Source: CAYNHF01 sp964397045
GTDB lineage: Bacteria > Actinomycetota > Acidimicrobiia > Spongiisociales > UBA5794
Assembly (NCBI GenBank): GCA_964397045.1
Contig: CAYNHF010000053.1
Span: 49,565 to 113,564 of the forward strand
Direction of reading: 5' to 3'
Length of the DNA: 64,000 nucleotides
Shown: one piece after another, positions 1 to 8,728 of the stretch
How positions within the stretch are numbered: the first letter of the stretch is position 1
Layout: each line of letters opens with the position of its first letter
The notes under the pieces: model-generated
Database searches by the model: none
What the model saw: only the letters and a program-made list of their open reading frames with translations
What the model was told of the DNA's origin: nothing
Position numbers and translations under genes: made by a program

Positions 1-251
1 GGCTCGAACTCGACCTGGGTCGATCCCTTCCCGGTGCAGTGGTCACGGTGACGCTACCCGACGGACGTCGCCTCGTCCGCCACGTCCTGGCCGGGAGCAG
101 CTACTTGTCGTCCGAGGATCCGAGGGTCCACTTTGGTCTCGCCGACGCGACAACGGTACCTGAGATCGTGGTGACATGGGCGGGGGGTGAGCAGACCCGG
201 CTCACCAACGTCGAGGCGAATCAGCTGCTCTCGGTGAGACCCCCCGGCTGA
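1..251 (+). CDS. ASPIC/UnbV domain protein, C-terminal fragment
   Basis: The reading frame is open from the window edge and ends at TGA 249-251, so only the last ~82 residues are seen. They fit the ASPIC/UnbV module that closes FG-GAP/VCBS-repeat secreted proteins of the CRTAC1 type: a GSSYLSSEDPRVHFGLAD stretch (family pattern G-Y-L-S...HFGLG), then a V-T-W-A-G-G strand in place of the usual WPdG. The family is usually secreted or surface-exposed with an N-terminal beta-propeller, which would lie outside the window. Its function is not established. The module call is fairly firm. Confidence 0.8.
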   Translation, partial: LELDLGRSLPGAVVTVTLPDGRRLVRHVLAGSSYLSSEDPRVHFGLADATTVPEIVVTWAGGEQTRLTNVEANQLLSVRPPG

Positions 252-365
252 GCGTTGGATCGGAGACACCGGAGCGGGTAATCGGAGAGACCGGGGCGCA
301 GACGTGTGGAGCCCTATCGCACGCTGCTGCCCGCGCTCCTCCCCTCCTCGACGCTACCCGTGCGT
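252..365. other. Convergent intergenic spacer with a short direct repeat
   Basis: Two 17-base copies, ATCGGAGACACCGGAGC (259-275) and ATCGGAGAGACCGGGGC (281-297), differ at two positions. They lie between two converging genes. No hairpin terminator is obvious and the meaning of the repeat is unknown. Confidence 0.4.
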
Positions 366-2510
366 TCAAGCCTCACCCGCGCCGAGGTCGGCGTCGGCAC
401 GCTCCACCGACCAACCGTCCAGGGGGGCGCCGGCGAGGTCCGAGAGACCTTCGACCCGCTCCACCTTCCATCGGCTGTCGAGCCTGGCGGCCGTGTCCGC
501 GTCGATCAGGATCTGCCCGGGCCGGGCGGAGGCGGCAAGATCCGAGGCGATCTGCCGCGGCGCTCCGAGGACGTCGACCGCGAGGCGCTCGTCGCCCACG
601 ACTCCGGTCACGATGTCGCCGGATGAGATCCCTATCGACAGCGAGAGGGCGAAGCCGCGATCGTCGAGAGCTCGCGCCCAGTCATCAACCGCCAATGCGA
701 AGTCGACTCCCGCATCGATCCGCCGTCCTTCGACGGCGAGACCGGTTGCATACAACACCGTCGACGCCGATGAACTGAGGTGCTCGGCGCCGTAGTCGCG
801 AGCCAGTGACGCCACACCGGCAGTCAAGGTGCTCTGCTGCTGGGCGATATCGTCAACCGACTCCGTTTGCTCGATCTCGCCGTGGAGGGCGACGGCGACG
901 AGCGTCGCATCGTTGAGGGCCTCGGTGATGCCCCGTCCGCCGGCCATGATCCGCTCGACCAGGCGGCCGGGAACGACAGAAGCCAGCAGGTCGGACGTCT
1001 CCTTCTGCGTGGCCCGAGCCTCCGACTCGACATGCCTGAGCTCCTCCACGAAATGGTTGAACTCCCTCGATAGATAGGCGAACTCGTCGCGGCCCTCGTC
1101 GAACAGTTCGACGTCGAGATCCCCCTCGCCGACGCGCTCGGACGCTTCGCCGATCCGGCCGATCGGCTTCAGCAGTCGGTTTGAGGCAACGATGGCGATG
1201 ATCACCACGATCACACCGATGATCACCAGGGCGATCAGGAGGGTCACCAGGTAGGCGACGAAGCCCTCAGTCACCTGGCCGCGTTCCGCCTCGGAGACCA
1301 CGATCCATCCCAGGTTGCCGGGCCGAAGCGGGCCACTCGCCGACAAGGTGCGGCGATCGAGATAGCTGCGGGTGGTGCCCGTGAAGATCTCCCCGCTCAG
1401 GCCGACCTGCACCGGCTCCGTGTCGACGGGCTGGAGGAGCACAGTCGTGCCGAAGGTCCGGATGTCGTCGATGACCTCCGGCGGATATCCGGCCGACTCC
1501 AGTGCGTTCAAGTAGGCATCGGGGTCCTCGAGCCACAGTCGCGACTCGGAGCGGAGCAACATATCGGGACCGACGATGTACACCTCACCCGTATCCCCCA
1601 GCCCGTCCTCTTCCCACATGCCGCCACCGGTCGTGAATTCGGTCAGCACCGCGTTTGGGATCGAGCCGGCGATGGCCCCTACGACCTCGTCGTCGATTCG
1701 GACGAGGCTCACCACCCAGAACTCGAGCTCTCCGCCGGCCGGTGCATAGGGAGCGAAGTCGACCATTCGGACCTGCCCCGCTGCCGAGGCGCGAAGATCT
1801 CGGATGGCCTGGCCAAGGGAGCTCTCGGCGAACGCTCCGGTCAGCGCATTCGTGCTGAAGTCGATCCGTTTGTCGGTCGAATACACGACCTCGCCGTCCT
1901 CGTCGATCAGGAGGAAGTCTTGAACTGGGGTTGGCTCGACAATGCCCACGATCGACGGGTGAATGATCGAGTGTGCGGATGAGTATGCCGATCCGTCACC
2001 GGGATCGACGAGAGCGGCGCGGTCCTCGTTGGGGTTCGCCGCCAGGTACCAATACTGCAGGTATTGCGTTCGCTCGGATGGAGGAACGCTCACCTCGCTG
2101 GCGACCTCGCTCGATCCCGGCAGGCCAACGGAAGAGGCCTCATCCGCGTAGAACGAGGCCAACTCGGCGCGCTGCTCGGCGGTCAGTGTCTCGGTGGTCT
2201 CGGCGTAGGCCATGGACAACTCGAGGATGGCTTCGCCAACGGTCCGATCCGTGGCATGGGTTGCGAGATCGGACACCAACCGGTCGAGGCTCCGCTCGAT
2301 ACTGGTCCCGCGGGCGGCGCCGAGGTCGAAGAGGAGGTCCTCTGCCTCTTGGGTGAGGAACTGGCGGGCGTGGAAGACGTTGAATCCTCCGATCACGATC
2401 AGAGAGACGATCGCAGCCAGAATCATGGCACGCGCCACGTCCGTGCGCGCCCGGCGACCGCCGGTCCTCTTCCGAACCTTCACCGATGTATCCGGTTGAT
2501 CGACGGTCAC
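366..2510 (-). CDS. Membrane receptor with HAMP and degenerate class III cyclase domain
   Basis: 714 residues. TM helix at ~27-48, a large extracytoplasmic dCache-like sensor region (~50-415) with YWYLAANPN and DTGEVYIVG stretches, TM2 ~417-443, HAMP ~444-496, a short coiled linker, then a cyclase-homology domain ~535-700. The fold is recognisable from GISSGDIVTGVVGDERLAVDVLGAP. Both metal-binding Asp positions are lost (VALHGEI replaces the F-x-D-I-x-G-F motif; SSSASTV replaces the I-G-D motif), and the Asn/Arg of the N-x-A-S-R motif read RQIASD. So it is probably not an active cyclase (inference). The GTG start at 2510 overlaps the channel stop in a GTGA, implying coupled translation. It is the third gene of the cassette and paralogous to 4036-6201. 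Confidence 0.85.
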   Translation of the reverse strand: MTVDQPDTSVKVRKRTGGRRARTDVARAMILAAIVSLIVIGGFNVFHARQFLTQEAEDLLFDLGAARGTSIERSLDRLVSDLATHATDRTVGEAILELSMAYAETTETLTAEQRAELASFYADEASSVGLPGSSEVASEVSVPPSERTQYLQYWYLAANPNEDRAALVDPGDGSAYSSAHSIIHPSIVGIVEPTPVQDFLLIDEDGEVVYSTDKRIDFSTNALTGAFAESSLGQAIRDLRASAAGQVRMVDFAPYAPAGGELEFWVVSLVRIDDEVVGAIAGSIPNAVLTEFTTGGGMWEEDGLGDTGEVYIVGPDMLLRSESRLWLEDPDAYLNALESAGYPPEVIDDIRTFGTTVLLQPVDTEPVQVGLSGEIFTGTTRSYLDRRTLSASGPLRPGNLGWIVVSEAERGQVTEGFVAYLVTLLIALVIIGVIVVIIAIVASNRLLKPIGRIGEASERVGEGDLDVELFDEGRDEFAYLSREFNHFVEELRHVESEARATQKETSDLLASVVPGRLVERIMAGGRGITEALNDATLVAVALHGEIEQTESVDDIAQQQSTLTAGVASLARDYGAEHLSSSASTVLYATGLAVEGRRIDAGVDFALAVDDWARALDDRGFALSLSIGISSGDIVTGVVGDERLAVDVLGAPRQIASDLAASARPGQILIDADTAARLDSRWKVERVEGLSDLAGAPLDGWSVERADADLGAGEA

Positions 2511-4039
2511 GAGTCGCTCCCGTCGTCCGCGGCCGGCGCCCCATCCCCGTCCGGCAGCGATATCGAACGGGCGGTCACCTCGGCGTTGAGATCGGCCGTC
2601 GTCTCGGTTGGGTCGAGACGCCGTGCCCGTGAGTCACCGATGCGGTTGAAGGTCGCCGCAACGTCGGGGTGTCGGCTGGCCAATGCACCGACGGCCTCCG
2701 ATTCCAAGGTGACGATCTCGCAGTCGGAGACCGCCACGAGGTCGTACCAGTGGCCTGAGCGACCAGTCGCCGTCAGTAGTCCGAAGACGTCACCGTCGTG
2801 GAGATCGACGAATCTCGTTGGGTCGTCCACGTTCACGATCCGAGCCTGGCCCTGCCAGATCACCCGGGCGTCCGAGTCGCCGCTTCCCCCGGCCACGATG
2901 ACCTCGCCCTGTGCGTAGCGTTCGGTACGGCTCGCCGCTGCAGCCATGCGGAGGTCCGCCTCCGGGAGGTCCCGCAGCAGCGGGCTGCGCCGAATGCGCT
3001 CCAGCATTTCGTCCTCGGTCACCTCGGCGTCGGCGGCCTCCTGGATCGGATCGTGGTGGTACAGGTCGTAGGCCGGGCTCGGAAGGGGAACGTCCATCCG
3101 GTATGACTGATACCACACCAGCGAGCCGAAGTCCGAGAAGACCCGTGGTGCGATCGCATGATCCTCGATCCACAGATCGGCTTCATATCCCATGAGTGGG
3201 TCATCGATCTGGACGACGCGAATCCGCGGTGCGGGTTCGTCGAGGACGCCCGGTGTGCCGCGAGCGGCGGCCAGGAGCATCTGCTTCGCCGATGTGGGAG
3301 GGTTCGAATAGGCGACCTGTACGGGAACCACCACTCGATGCACCCGGTTCGGAAGGGCGAAGTTGATGATCGAACCGTCTGCGAGTGCGCTGTTCGGGAT
3401 GATCCGGATGTTGCCGTTGCGATCCTGGATGCGGGACGTCCGCCAACTCACGTCGACGACCTGACCTTCGATGTCTCCGTACTTGATCCAGTCGCCGGGG
3501 CTGAACGGCCTGTCGCTCACCAGCAGGAGACCGGAGGCGAGGCTGCTGAGCGTCGGCTGGAGGGCAAGCGACACGACCAGCGACGTGACCCCCAGGGCGG
3601 CAAACAGACCGGTGAGGTCGACGTTCCAGATACTGGCGAAGATGAGCCAACCAGCCACGAGAAGGATCAGGATTCTCGGCAGCAGCAACAGCAGCTGCGG
3701 TATCCCGCGGGCTCCGGGAAGTCGCGATCGCTCTCGAGCTCCCTCGATGAGGTAATCGACCACCTGGAAGATCACCGCGACGACGGCGACAACGATCGCG
3801 GTCGATGTCGCACGAACGACGATACTGTCGGTCGCGATGTCGAACACGAGTACCAGGACCACCCAGAGGGTCACCAGACCCAGAACCCAGGTCCGGAGAT
3901 TCGCCACCGGCCGGGTCAGTGGCGACGACCGCTGCCGGAGACGCTCCTCGGCCTCGCCCCCGGCGAGAATCAGTATGGGAAGCACCACGATCAAGATCGC
4001 GGCCCAGATCGCTACCGGATCGGCGAACAGCTGGCTCAC
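2507..4039 (-). CDS. MscS-family channel with C-terminal cNMP-binding-like domain
   Basis: 510 residues from the GTG at 4039, chosen because it overlaps the upstream TGA as GTGA; longer starts would run deep into the neighbour. About four N-terminal TM helices (~10-27, 52-70, 78-96, 113-137) precede the MscS pore/beta domain (~141-230: LFAALGVTSLVVSLALQ, then SPGDWIKYGDIEGQVVDVSWR and IIPNSALADG). A cyclic-nucleotide-binding fold follows at ~352-465. Its phosphate-binding cassette reads GDVFGLLTATGRSGHWYDLVAV, so the usual Glu after FG and the R-x-A Arg are missing. The architecture is that of bacterial cyclic-nucleotide-gated MscS relatives, but ligand binding is doubtful here. It is sandwiched between two pseudo-cyclase receptors. 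Confidence 0.9.
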   Translation of the reverse strand: MSQLFADPVAIWAAILIVVLPILILAGGEAEERLRQRSSPLTRPVANLRTWVLGLVTLWVVLVLVFDIATDSIVVRATSTAIVVAVVAVIFQVVDYLIEGARERSRLPGARGIPQLLLLLPRILILLVAGWLIFASIWNVDLTGLFAALGVTSLVVSLALQPTLSSLASGLLLVSDRPFSPGDWIKYGDIEGQVVDVSWRTSRIQDRNGNIRIIPNSALADGSIINFALPNRVHRVVVPVQVAYSNPPTSAKQMLLAAARGTPGVLDEPAPRIRVVQIDDPLMGYEADLWIEDHAIAPRVFSDFGSLVWYQSYRMDVPLPSPAYDLYHHDPIQEAADAEVTEDEMLERIRRSPLLRDLPEADLRMAAAASRTERYAQGEVIVAGGSGDSDARVIWQGQARIVNVDDPTRFVDLHDGDVFGLLTATGRSGHWYDLVAVSDCEIVTLESEAVGALASRHPDVAATFNRIGDSRARRLDPTETTADLNAEVTARSISLPDGDGAPAADDGSDS

Positions 4040-6201
4040 GACGTCGCCTCCGCATCCGAGTCCGACGGATCGAACATCCAGGCGGTCTCGCCGGTCCGCG
4101 TGGCGACCTCGACTAGGTGGACGGCGTCGGGCAGCCGCGTCCTCGTGGTGGCGGCGATGTAGACCCTGCCCCCGGGAGCACTCGAGGCGAGGCGATCGGC
4201 TTCGTCCACGGGCGTGCCCCAGAGGTCGAACACCAGCTGCGAATCCCCGACCAGACCGGCGGTCACGGCCCCCGACGAGACCCCGCCAGAGGTGGTGATC
4301 TCGACGCCGGTCTCGTCCGCCAGCCGATCCATAGCCCGGATGCACTCGGCAACGAAGCGGGTCGATCGGGGAGCGTGATCGAGGTGGGGGGTCTCGAGGC
4401 CACATACGGCCTGGTATGAAGCACCGGTGAGCTTGACCCGCTCCAAGCCGTTGCGCTCTGCGATGCGGTCGGCGGTTTCAACGATCTGCATCAGAAGATC
4501 CCGGCCCTTCTCCGCCTCGCCGTCCTGGATGATCTCGTCGATGCCACGCAGCTTGACGACTGCGACGGTCGCCTGCGGGATCGTCTCGATGAATCGCCGC
4601 TCCCCGACCTGGACCTGGGCGACGGCGGAGGCGGGGAGCAGCGTTCGCAGGATGGCCGTCTTGGCGCGCAACGCCGCCAGTACGTGATCCTTTCGCTCTG
4701 ACAGGTTCTCGGCCATCGCGTTCAAGCGGAATGCGAGGGCGCGAAACTCGGTCACCCCGGTTACGGGAATCGGGGTCAGGTCGCCATCGAGCCGGGTCGC
4801 CTGCAGCGCGGCTCCCATTCGCCGGAGCGGGGCAACCAGCGAACCGGCCCACGCCACGGTCACGAAGGTGAGTCCGACCATGAACACCACGGTCACGGTG
4901 AGGACCGAGGTGACGTAGTTGCTGAGCGGCTCCTCGGCTTCGGCGACCTGTTGCTCGACCATGAGCGCCCAACCGAAGGTGCCTTCGCCGACGGGTCGGT
5001 GAACCGAGAACACCTCCTCTCCAATGTAGTTGGTGACTTGGATCAGCCCGGTTTCGCCTTCGAGCCCGTTGCGCGTTGACTCGTTGTCGACCGGCTGGAA
5101 TATGACGGTGGTTCCGAGGGCCTCCATGCGGTGACGATCGACGGAAGGGATCGTGCCCACTTCGTCGACCCGGGCGAGGTAGGCCTCTTGGTCCTCGATG
5201 AAGGCGCGAGAGTCGGACCGCATCGTGCGATCGGCTCCGACCAGGTATGCCTCGCCGGTGTCGCCGAAACGGCCCGCACGCCAATCCTGGGTCATGATCT
5301 CGGAAACCGGGTCGAGATCGATGGAGACGACGACCACGCCGACGAGTTCGTCGCCGTCGAAGATCGGGGCGGCGGTGAAGCTCGATGGATTGTCGAGGGC
5401 AGGGGTGTAGGTCGCCAGATCAGCCGTGAAGGTATCTCCGGCCCGACCATCGGTGAGTGCCCGCCGAGCCAGCGACGCCATGGTGGTTCCGCTGTGAGGT
5501 CCGGACACGATGTTCGTTCCAAATGCGACGTCCTTGTTCGTCGAGTAGACGACGGTCTTCGATTCGGCGTCGACGAGGAAGAGATCGACAAATCCGAAGC
5601 CGTCGACCTTGGCTCGGAGGTCGGGGTGGTAGATGCGGTGCGCAGCGGTCCAGGCGCTGTCGTCGTTGGGGTCACTGAGGAGGCTTCGCTCGTCGGGAGG
5701 GAACGGATTGTCGGCGATGTAGAGATTCTGGAGGTAGTAAGCCGCCCCGCTGGCTCGAGGGGACACACTCAACGGATCAACCGATTGTCCTCGGACCGCC
5801 GTCAGGGCCGGGACGAACTCTTCGAGGTAGAACACGGCCAGGTTCTCCCGCTCGGTCACCAATGTGGACGGATCGAGGGCCTCCAACTCCTGGTAACCGC
5901 TCGAGAACGCCTTGGTCGCGTCGATGGTCGCGTCGCTCCCGGCCAGGGATTGAGTCAGCCCGACCGAGTTGCCGAAGTAGGCGTCGATCTCTGCCGCCAA
6001 GGAGTTGGATCGAGCGTTGATGCGGCTCTCGATCAGGTCTTCGGCGCTGTCCCCGATGTTCGTAACCGACACCAGGACCGCGACCACGATGGATACGATC
6101 GACACCACGAGCACCGCGACGGCGAGGCGAGTCGCCAACGACGTCCGGTACGCCTTTCCCACCTTGGTTTCCGGCTGCCCAACGCCGGTCGCGTCTTCCA
6201 T
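4036..6201 (-). CDS. Membrane receptor with degenerate class III cyclase domain (paralog)
   Basis: 721 residues from ATG 6201; an upstream in-frame extension looks non-coding and would enter the divergent promoter region. TM1 ~24-46, Cache-like sensor ~50-425 (YYLQNLYIADNP, DTGEAYLVG), TM2 ~430-455, HAMP-like ~456-505, cyclase-homology domain ~545-700. It resembles the third gene of the cassette over its whole length. The metal Asp positions are K550 (VVKLRGID) and A594 (VKLTGASYQA); the substrate Lys590 and the Arg of ADRLAS (R670) remain, while the Asn of the transition-state motif is replaced. Likely a pseudo-cyclase or a domain for protein contact. First gene of the cassette, coupled by GTGA to the channel. 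Confidence 0.85.
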   Translation of the reverse strand: MEDATGVGQPETKVGKAYRTSLATRLAVAVLVVSIVSIVVAVLVSVTNIGDSAEDLIESRINARSNSLAAEIDAYFGNSVGLTQSLAGSDATIDATKAFSSGYQELEALDPSTLVTERENLAVFYLEEFVPALTAVRGQSVDPLSVSPRASGAAYYLQNLYIADNPFPPDERSLLSDPNDDSAWTAAHRIYHPDLRAKVDGFGFVDLFLVDAESKTVVYSTNKDVAFGTNIVSGPHSGTTMASLARRALTDGRAGDTFTADLATYTPALDNPSSFTAAPIFDGDELVGVVVVSIDLDPVSEIMTQDWRAGRFGDTGEAYLVGADRTMRSDSRAFIEDQEAYLARVDEVGTIPSVDRHRMEALGTTVIFQPVDNESTRNGLEGETGLIQVTNYIGEEVFSVHRPVGEGTFGWALMVEQQVAEAEEPLSNYVTSVLTVTVVFMVGLTFVTVAWAGSLVAPLRRMGAALQATRLDGDLTPIPVTGVTEFRALAFRLNAMAENLSERKDHVLAALRAKTAILRTLLPASAVAQVQVGERRFIETIPQATVAVVKLRGIDEIIQDGEAEKGRDLLMQIVETADRIAERNGLERVKLTGASYQAVCGLETPHLDHAPRSTRFVAECIRAMDRLADETGVEITTSGGVSSGAVTAGLVGDSQLVFDLWGTPVDEADRLASSAPGGRVYIAATTRTRLPDAVHLVEVATRTGETAWMFDPSDSDAEATS

Positions 6202-6384
6202 CCCGGGAGACCCTAGCGGAGCCCATAACCCCGACGATTGGCGGCTCGAGTTGGATCGGCCTCCTGCCCTACCGACCCAGGCTGTTTGACGTTCTGAAGG
6301 ACCATGCTGGGCCCGGCTGCCACAATGGTCCGCCATGGATTCTCGATACCACGGGTTCACTCGGCCGGCGCTGCGGACGGCGTC
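6202..6384. promoter_or_regulatory. Divergent intergenic region between the receptor cassette and ltrA
   Basis: About 180 bases separate two outward-facing genes and must hold both promoters. A half-site GACCCTAGC (6208-6216) matches the right half of the recurring dyad described elsewhere, but its left half is absent. I could not pick -10/-35 boxes with confidence. Confidence 0.4.
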
Positions 6385-7635
6385 ATGACGGGAAGCGGTC
6401 CGTCCGGCGAGACCGGCATGAACCGGCAGTTCCGGCGGATCTTCTGGCGGCCTCCCCGGGCTCACGGGGAGGCCATCGAGGACCGATCGGTGAGTTTCCT
6501 CGAACTCTTCTACGACCTGGTTTACGTAGTGGTCATCGCCAGGGCAGCTCACACGCTCGCCGACGACGTGACCTGGCAGGGCGCCGGCGAGTTTGCCGTC
6601 ATCTTCGGGTTGATCTGGGTCGCGTGGCTGAATGGAAGCCTCTACTACGAGGCCCATGGTCGCGAGGACGGCCGGACCCGAGTTTTCGTCTTCATTCAGA
6701 TGATGCTGTTGGTCCTCCTTGCAGTGTTCACCGGAGACGCTGCCGGAGAAGGGGGCACAGGTTTCGCCGTCGTGTACACGGCGTACCTCGTGGTCCTGAC
6801 CTGGCTCTGGTACACGGTGCGGCGTCAGGACTCCGAGGAGTACATGGCCATCACCGGGCGCTATCTGACCGGAATGGTGACGCTGATCGTGGTCATGGGC
6901 GTCAGCGCGTTTCTGCCCGACAGCCCACGGATGCTCGTTTGGGCCGGGCTGCTCGTCGCCTACATCGTGTCATCGATCTTGATCTTCAGCTCTGCCGACC
7001 CCGCCGCCACGGCCGGCATGCGGCCGACGGACTCGCTGGTGGAGCGTTTCGGTCTGTTTACGATCATCGTTCTCGGTGAGGTTGTAGTCGGTGTGGTCGA
7101 TGGGTTGTCCGAGGTCGACCGTAACGTCTCAGCCGTCGCCACCGCCCTGTTCGGTTTGGCGATCGGCTTTGCGTTCTGGTGGACCTATTTTGACTTCGTG
7201 GGCCGGCGGTTGCCGAAGCCACTGGCGTGGGACATGGTTGGCTGGATGAACCTCCATCTTCCGGTGACCATGTCAATCGCTGCAACGGGCGCTGCGTTGG
7301 TGTCGCTCATCGAGCATTCCGGCGACGATCGAGCACCGAAGCCGACGGCGTGGCTCTTGACCGGCGCGGTTGCGCTCGGCCTGGTGGCGCTGGTCTTCCT
7401 GATGCGCCGGCTCGCGGACTATGACCGGGTTCCGGAACTGTATCGCCCGGTTTCCGCGGCCTTGGTCACTGGCGCGGTTGCCGTGCTTTTGGTGGGCTGG
7501 CTGCGTCCGACACCCTGGATACTGTCGCTAGCCGTGGTCGCGATTCTGTCGGCGGTATGGATCTTCTCCGTCGACCGGTGGTTGCGCCTCGATGACCCTG
7601 CAGCTGCCCTCCCGGAGGGCGCCTCGGAGCTGTAG
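6385..7635 (+). CDS. ltrA: Low temperature requirement protein A (LtrA) family membrane protein
   Basis: About 416 residues from ATG 6385; ATG 6418 (MNRQFRRIFWRPP) is an equally plausible start. The LtrA signature is clear: EDRSVSFLELFYDLVYVVVIARAAHTL near the N-terminus, then about ten TM helices, including SLVERFGLFTIIVLGEVVVGV and an FAFWWTYFDF stretch. The family is widespread in actinobacteria. The name comes from a cold-growth phenotype in Listeria; the biochemical activity is unknown. Monocistronic, convergent with the lipoprotein that follows. Confidence 0.9.
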   Translation: MTGSGPSGETGMNRQFRRIFWRPPRAHGEAIEDRSVSFLELFYDLVYVVVIARAAHTLADDVTWQGAGEFAVIFGLIWVAWLNGSLYYEAHGREDGRTRVFVFIQMMLLVLLAVFTGDAAGEGGTGFAVVYTAYLVVLTWLWYTVRRQDSEEYMAITGRYLTGMVTLIVVMGVSAFLPDSPRMLVWAGLLVAYIVSSILIFSSADPAATAGMRPTDSLVERFGLFTIIVLGEVVVGVVDGLSEVDRNVSAVATALFGLAIGFAFWWTYFDFVGRRLPKPLAWDMVGWMNLHLPVTMSIAATGAALVSLIEHSGDDRAPKPTAWLLTGAVALGLVALVFLMRRLADYDRVPELYRPVSAALVTGAVAVLLVGWLRPTPWILSLAVVAILSAVWIFSVDRWLRLDDPAAALPEGASEL

Positions 7636-7691
7636 CGGGCCGTTTTGGCGTTTCCGGCATTAGACCCTGACTCTCAGGCAGGCCCGGCGGG

Positions 7692-8519
7692 TCAGGCGCC
7701 CACGGCAGCGGAGAACATGCTGTCGGCAACGTCCGCCGGGAACTCCTCACCAAAGGCGATGAACGTCCCGACCACCGTGCAGGCTCCTTCACGATGTGCA
7801 ACCAGGTCGATGGTCACAACGAGGTCGAAGCCTTCGACCGCGGCGCCCATGAGAACCCGGGTCCCGACCTCTGCTCCCTCCACCTCGAGTTCCTCAACGG
7901 TGACTTCGAACTCAAAACCTTCCGCATCCTGGGCAATCGCAGCCGTAACGATGTCGCTCATGCACTGGCGGCCCTCGTCGGTTCCGTAGATCTTGTCGAT
8001 GACGCCGAACAGGTCTGCAGCGACCGCTTCGGACTCGAAGACCCGGGCCTCGACGATGGCGCTGGTCGAACCGATCGGCAACGCGCTGGGAGGAGCAGTC
8101 GCCCGCACTTCCTTGACGGCAACCGTCACCGGATCGAGATCGTCGAGGTCGAAGTCGTCGACTCCGAGGCACGGTGCGTAGGTGAAGTCGGCCTCGTCGA
8201 ACGACTCGTCCTCCTGTTCTTCGACGGTCCACCCGTCTGGCGCTTCAGCGGCAAAGGCGGCGGTCTTGGCGTCCACGACGGCTTGAGCGTCTTCCGGCGT
8301 CGGGGTTGCTGCAGTCGTTGTGGTGGCCGCGGCGGTTGTCGTGGTCTCGGCGGCGGTTGTCGTCGTGGTGTCACCGGTGGTCGTGGTTGTTGGCGCTGTC
8401 GTCGTCGCTGAGTCGGAGGGCGGAGCTTCCGCGGTCGTGGTCGTCGATGTGTCGTCGCCGCCACACGCAGCCGCCAGAACGGCGAACGCTGCGATGAGCA
8501 CGATGATGGTACGGCGCAT
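7692..8519 (-). CDS. Thr-rich lipoprotein, unknown function
   Basis: 275 residues from ATG 8519 (MRRTIIVLIAAFAVLAAAC); a GGGGGGA stretch sits about 7 bases upstream, and a TTG six bases further up is less likely. Lipobox LAAAC gives a lipidated Cys followed by GGDD, then a ~50-residue Thr/Ala linker and a globular domain of ~190 residues with two Cys (APCLGV and GRQCMSD) and one near the C-terminus (GACTVVG). This fits an exported lipid-anchored domain on a flexible stalk. No family recognised. Confidence 0.8.
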   Translation of the reverse strand: MRRTIIVLIAAFAVLAAACGGDDTSTTTTAEAPPSDSATTTAPTTTTTGDTTTTTAAETTTTAAATTTTAATPTPEDAQAVVDAKTAAFAAEAPDGWTVEEQEDESFDEADFTYAPCLGVDDFDLDDLDPVTVAVKEVRATAPPSALPIGSTSAIVEARVFESEAVAADLFGVIDKIYGTDEGRQCMSDIVTAAIAQDAEGFEFEVTVEELEVEGAEVGTRVLMGAAVEGFDLVVTIDLVAHREGACTVVGTFIAFGEEFPADVADSMFSAAVGA

Positions 8520-8728
8520 GGGCAATCCCCCCGGTAGTTGAGGTCAACGAGGCTAACCGCTTCGGTTGCCGCACGGTGGTGGAATCACCTGTGGCGATTC
8601 CACCACCCGGCCTGGTCGAGCTTGGAGAAAGAACCCCAGCGCCAAACCGCACGGTGTAGGTTCAGACCACCAGCTTCGAGAGGGAGAAGCGTGCGAGTTG
8701 CGCTGAGACTGGGCTCGCCACCGCGATC

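Noticed and set aside
3158..4162. Long plus-strand frame antisense to the MscS-like gene
   Set aside because: Composition (Asp/His/Arg/Gln-rich) is typical of an antisense shadow in high-GC DNA; the minus strand has clear domains.
4040..4405. N-terminal extension of the MscS-like protein
   Set aside because: It would overlap 366 bases of the upstream receptor gene and is Arg/Pro-rich, while the GTG at 4039 gives a normal coupled start.
6202..6657. N-terminal extension of the first receptor
   Set aside because: It would cover the divergent promoter and the start of ltrA and has no signal or ribosome site.
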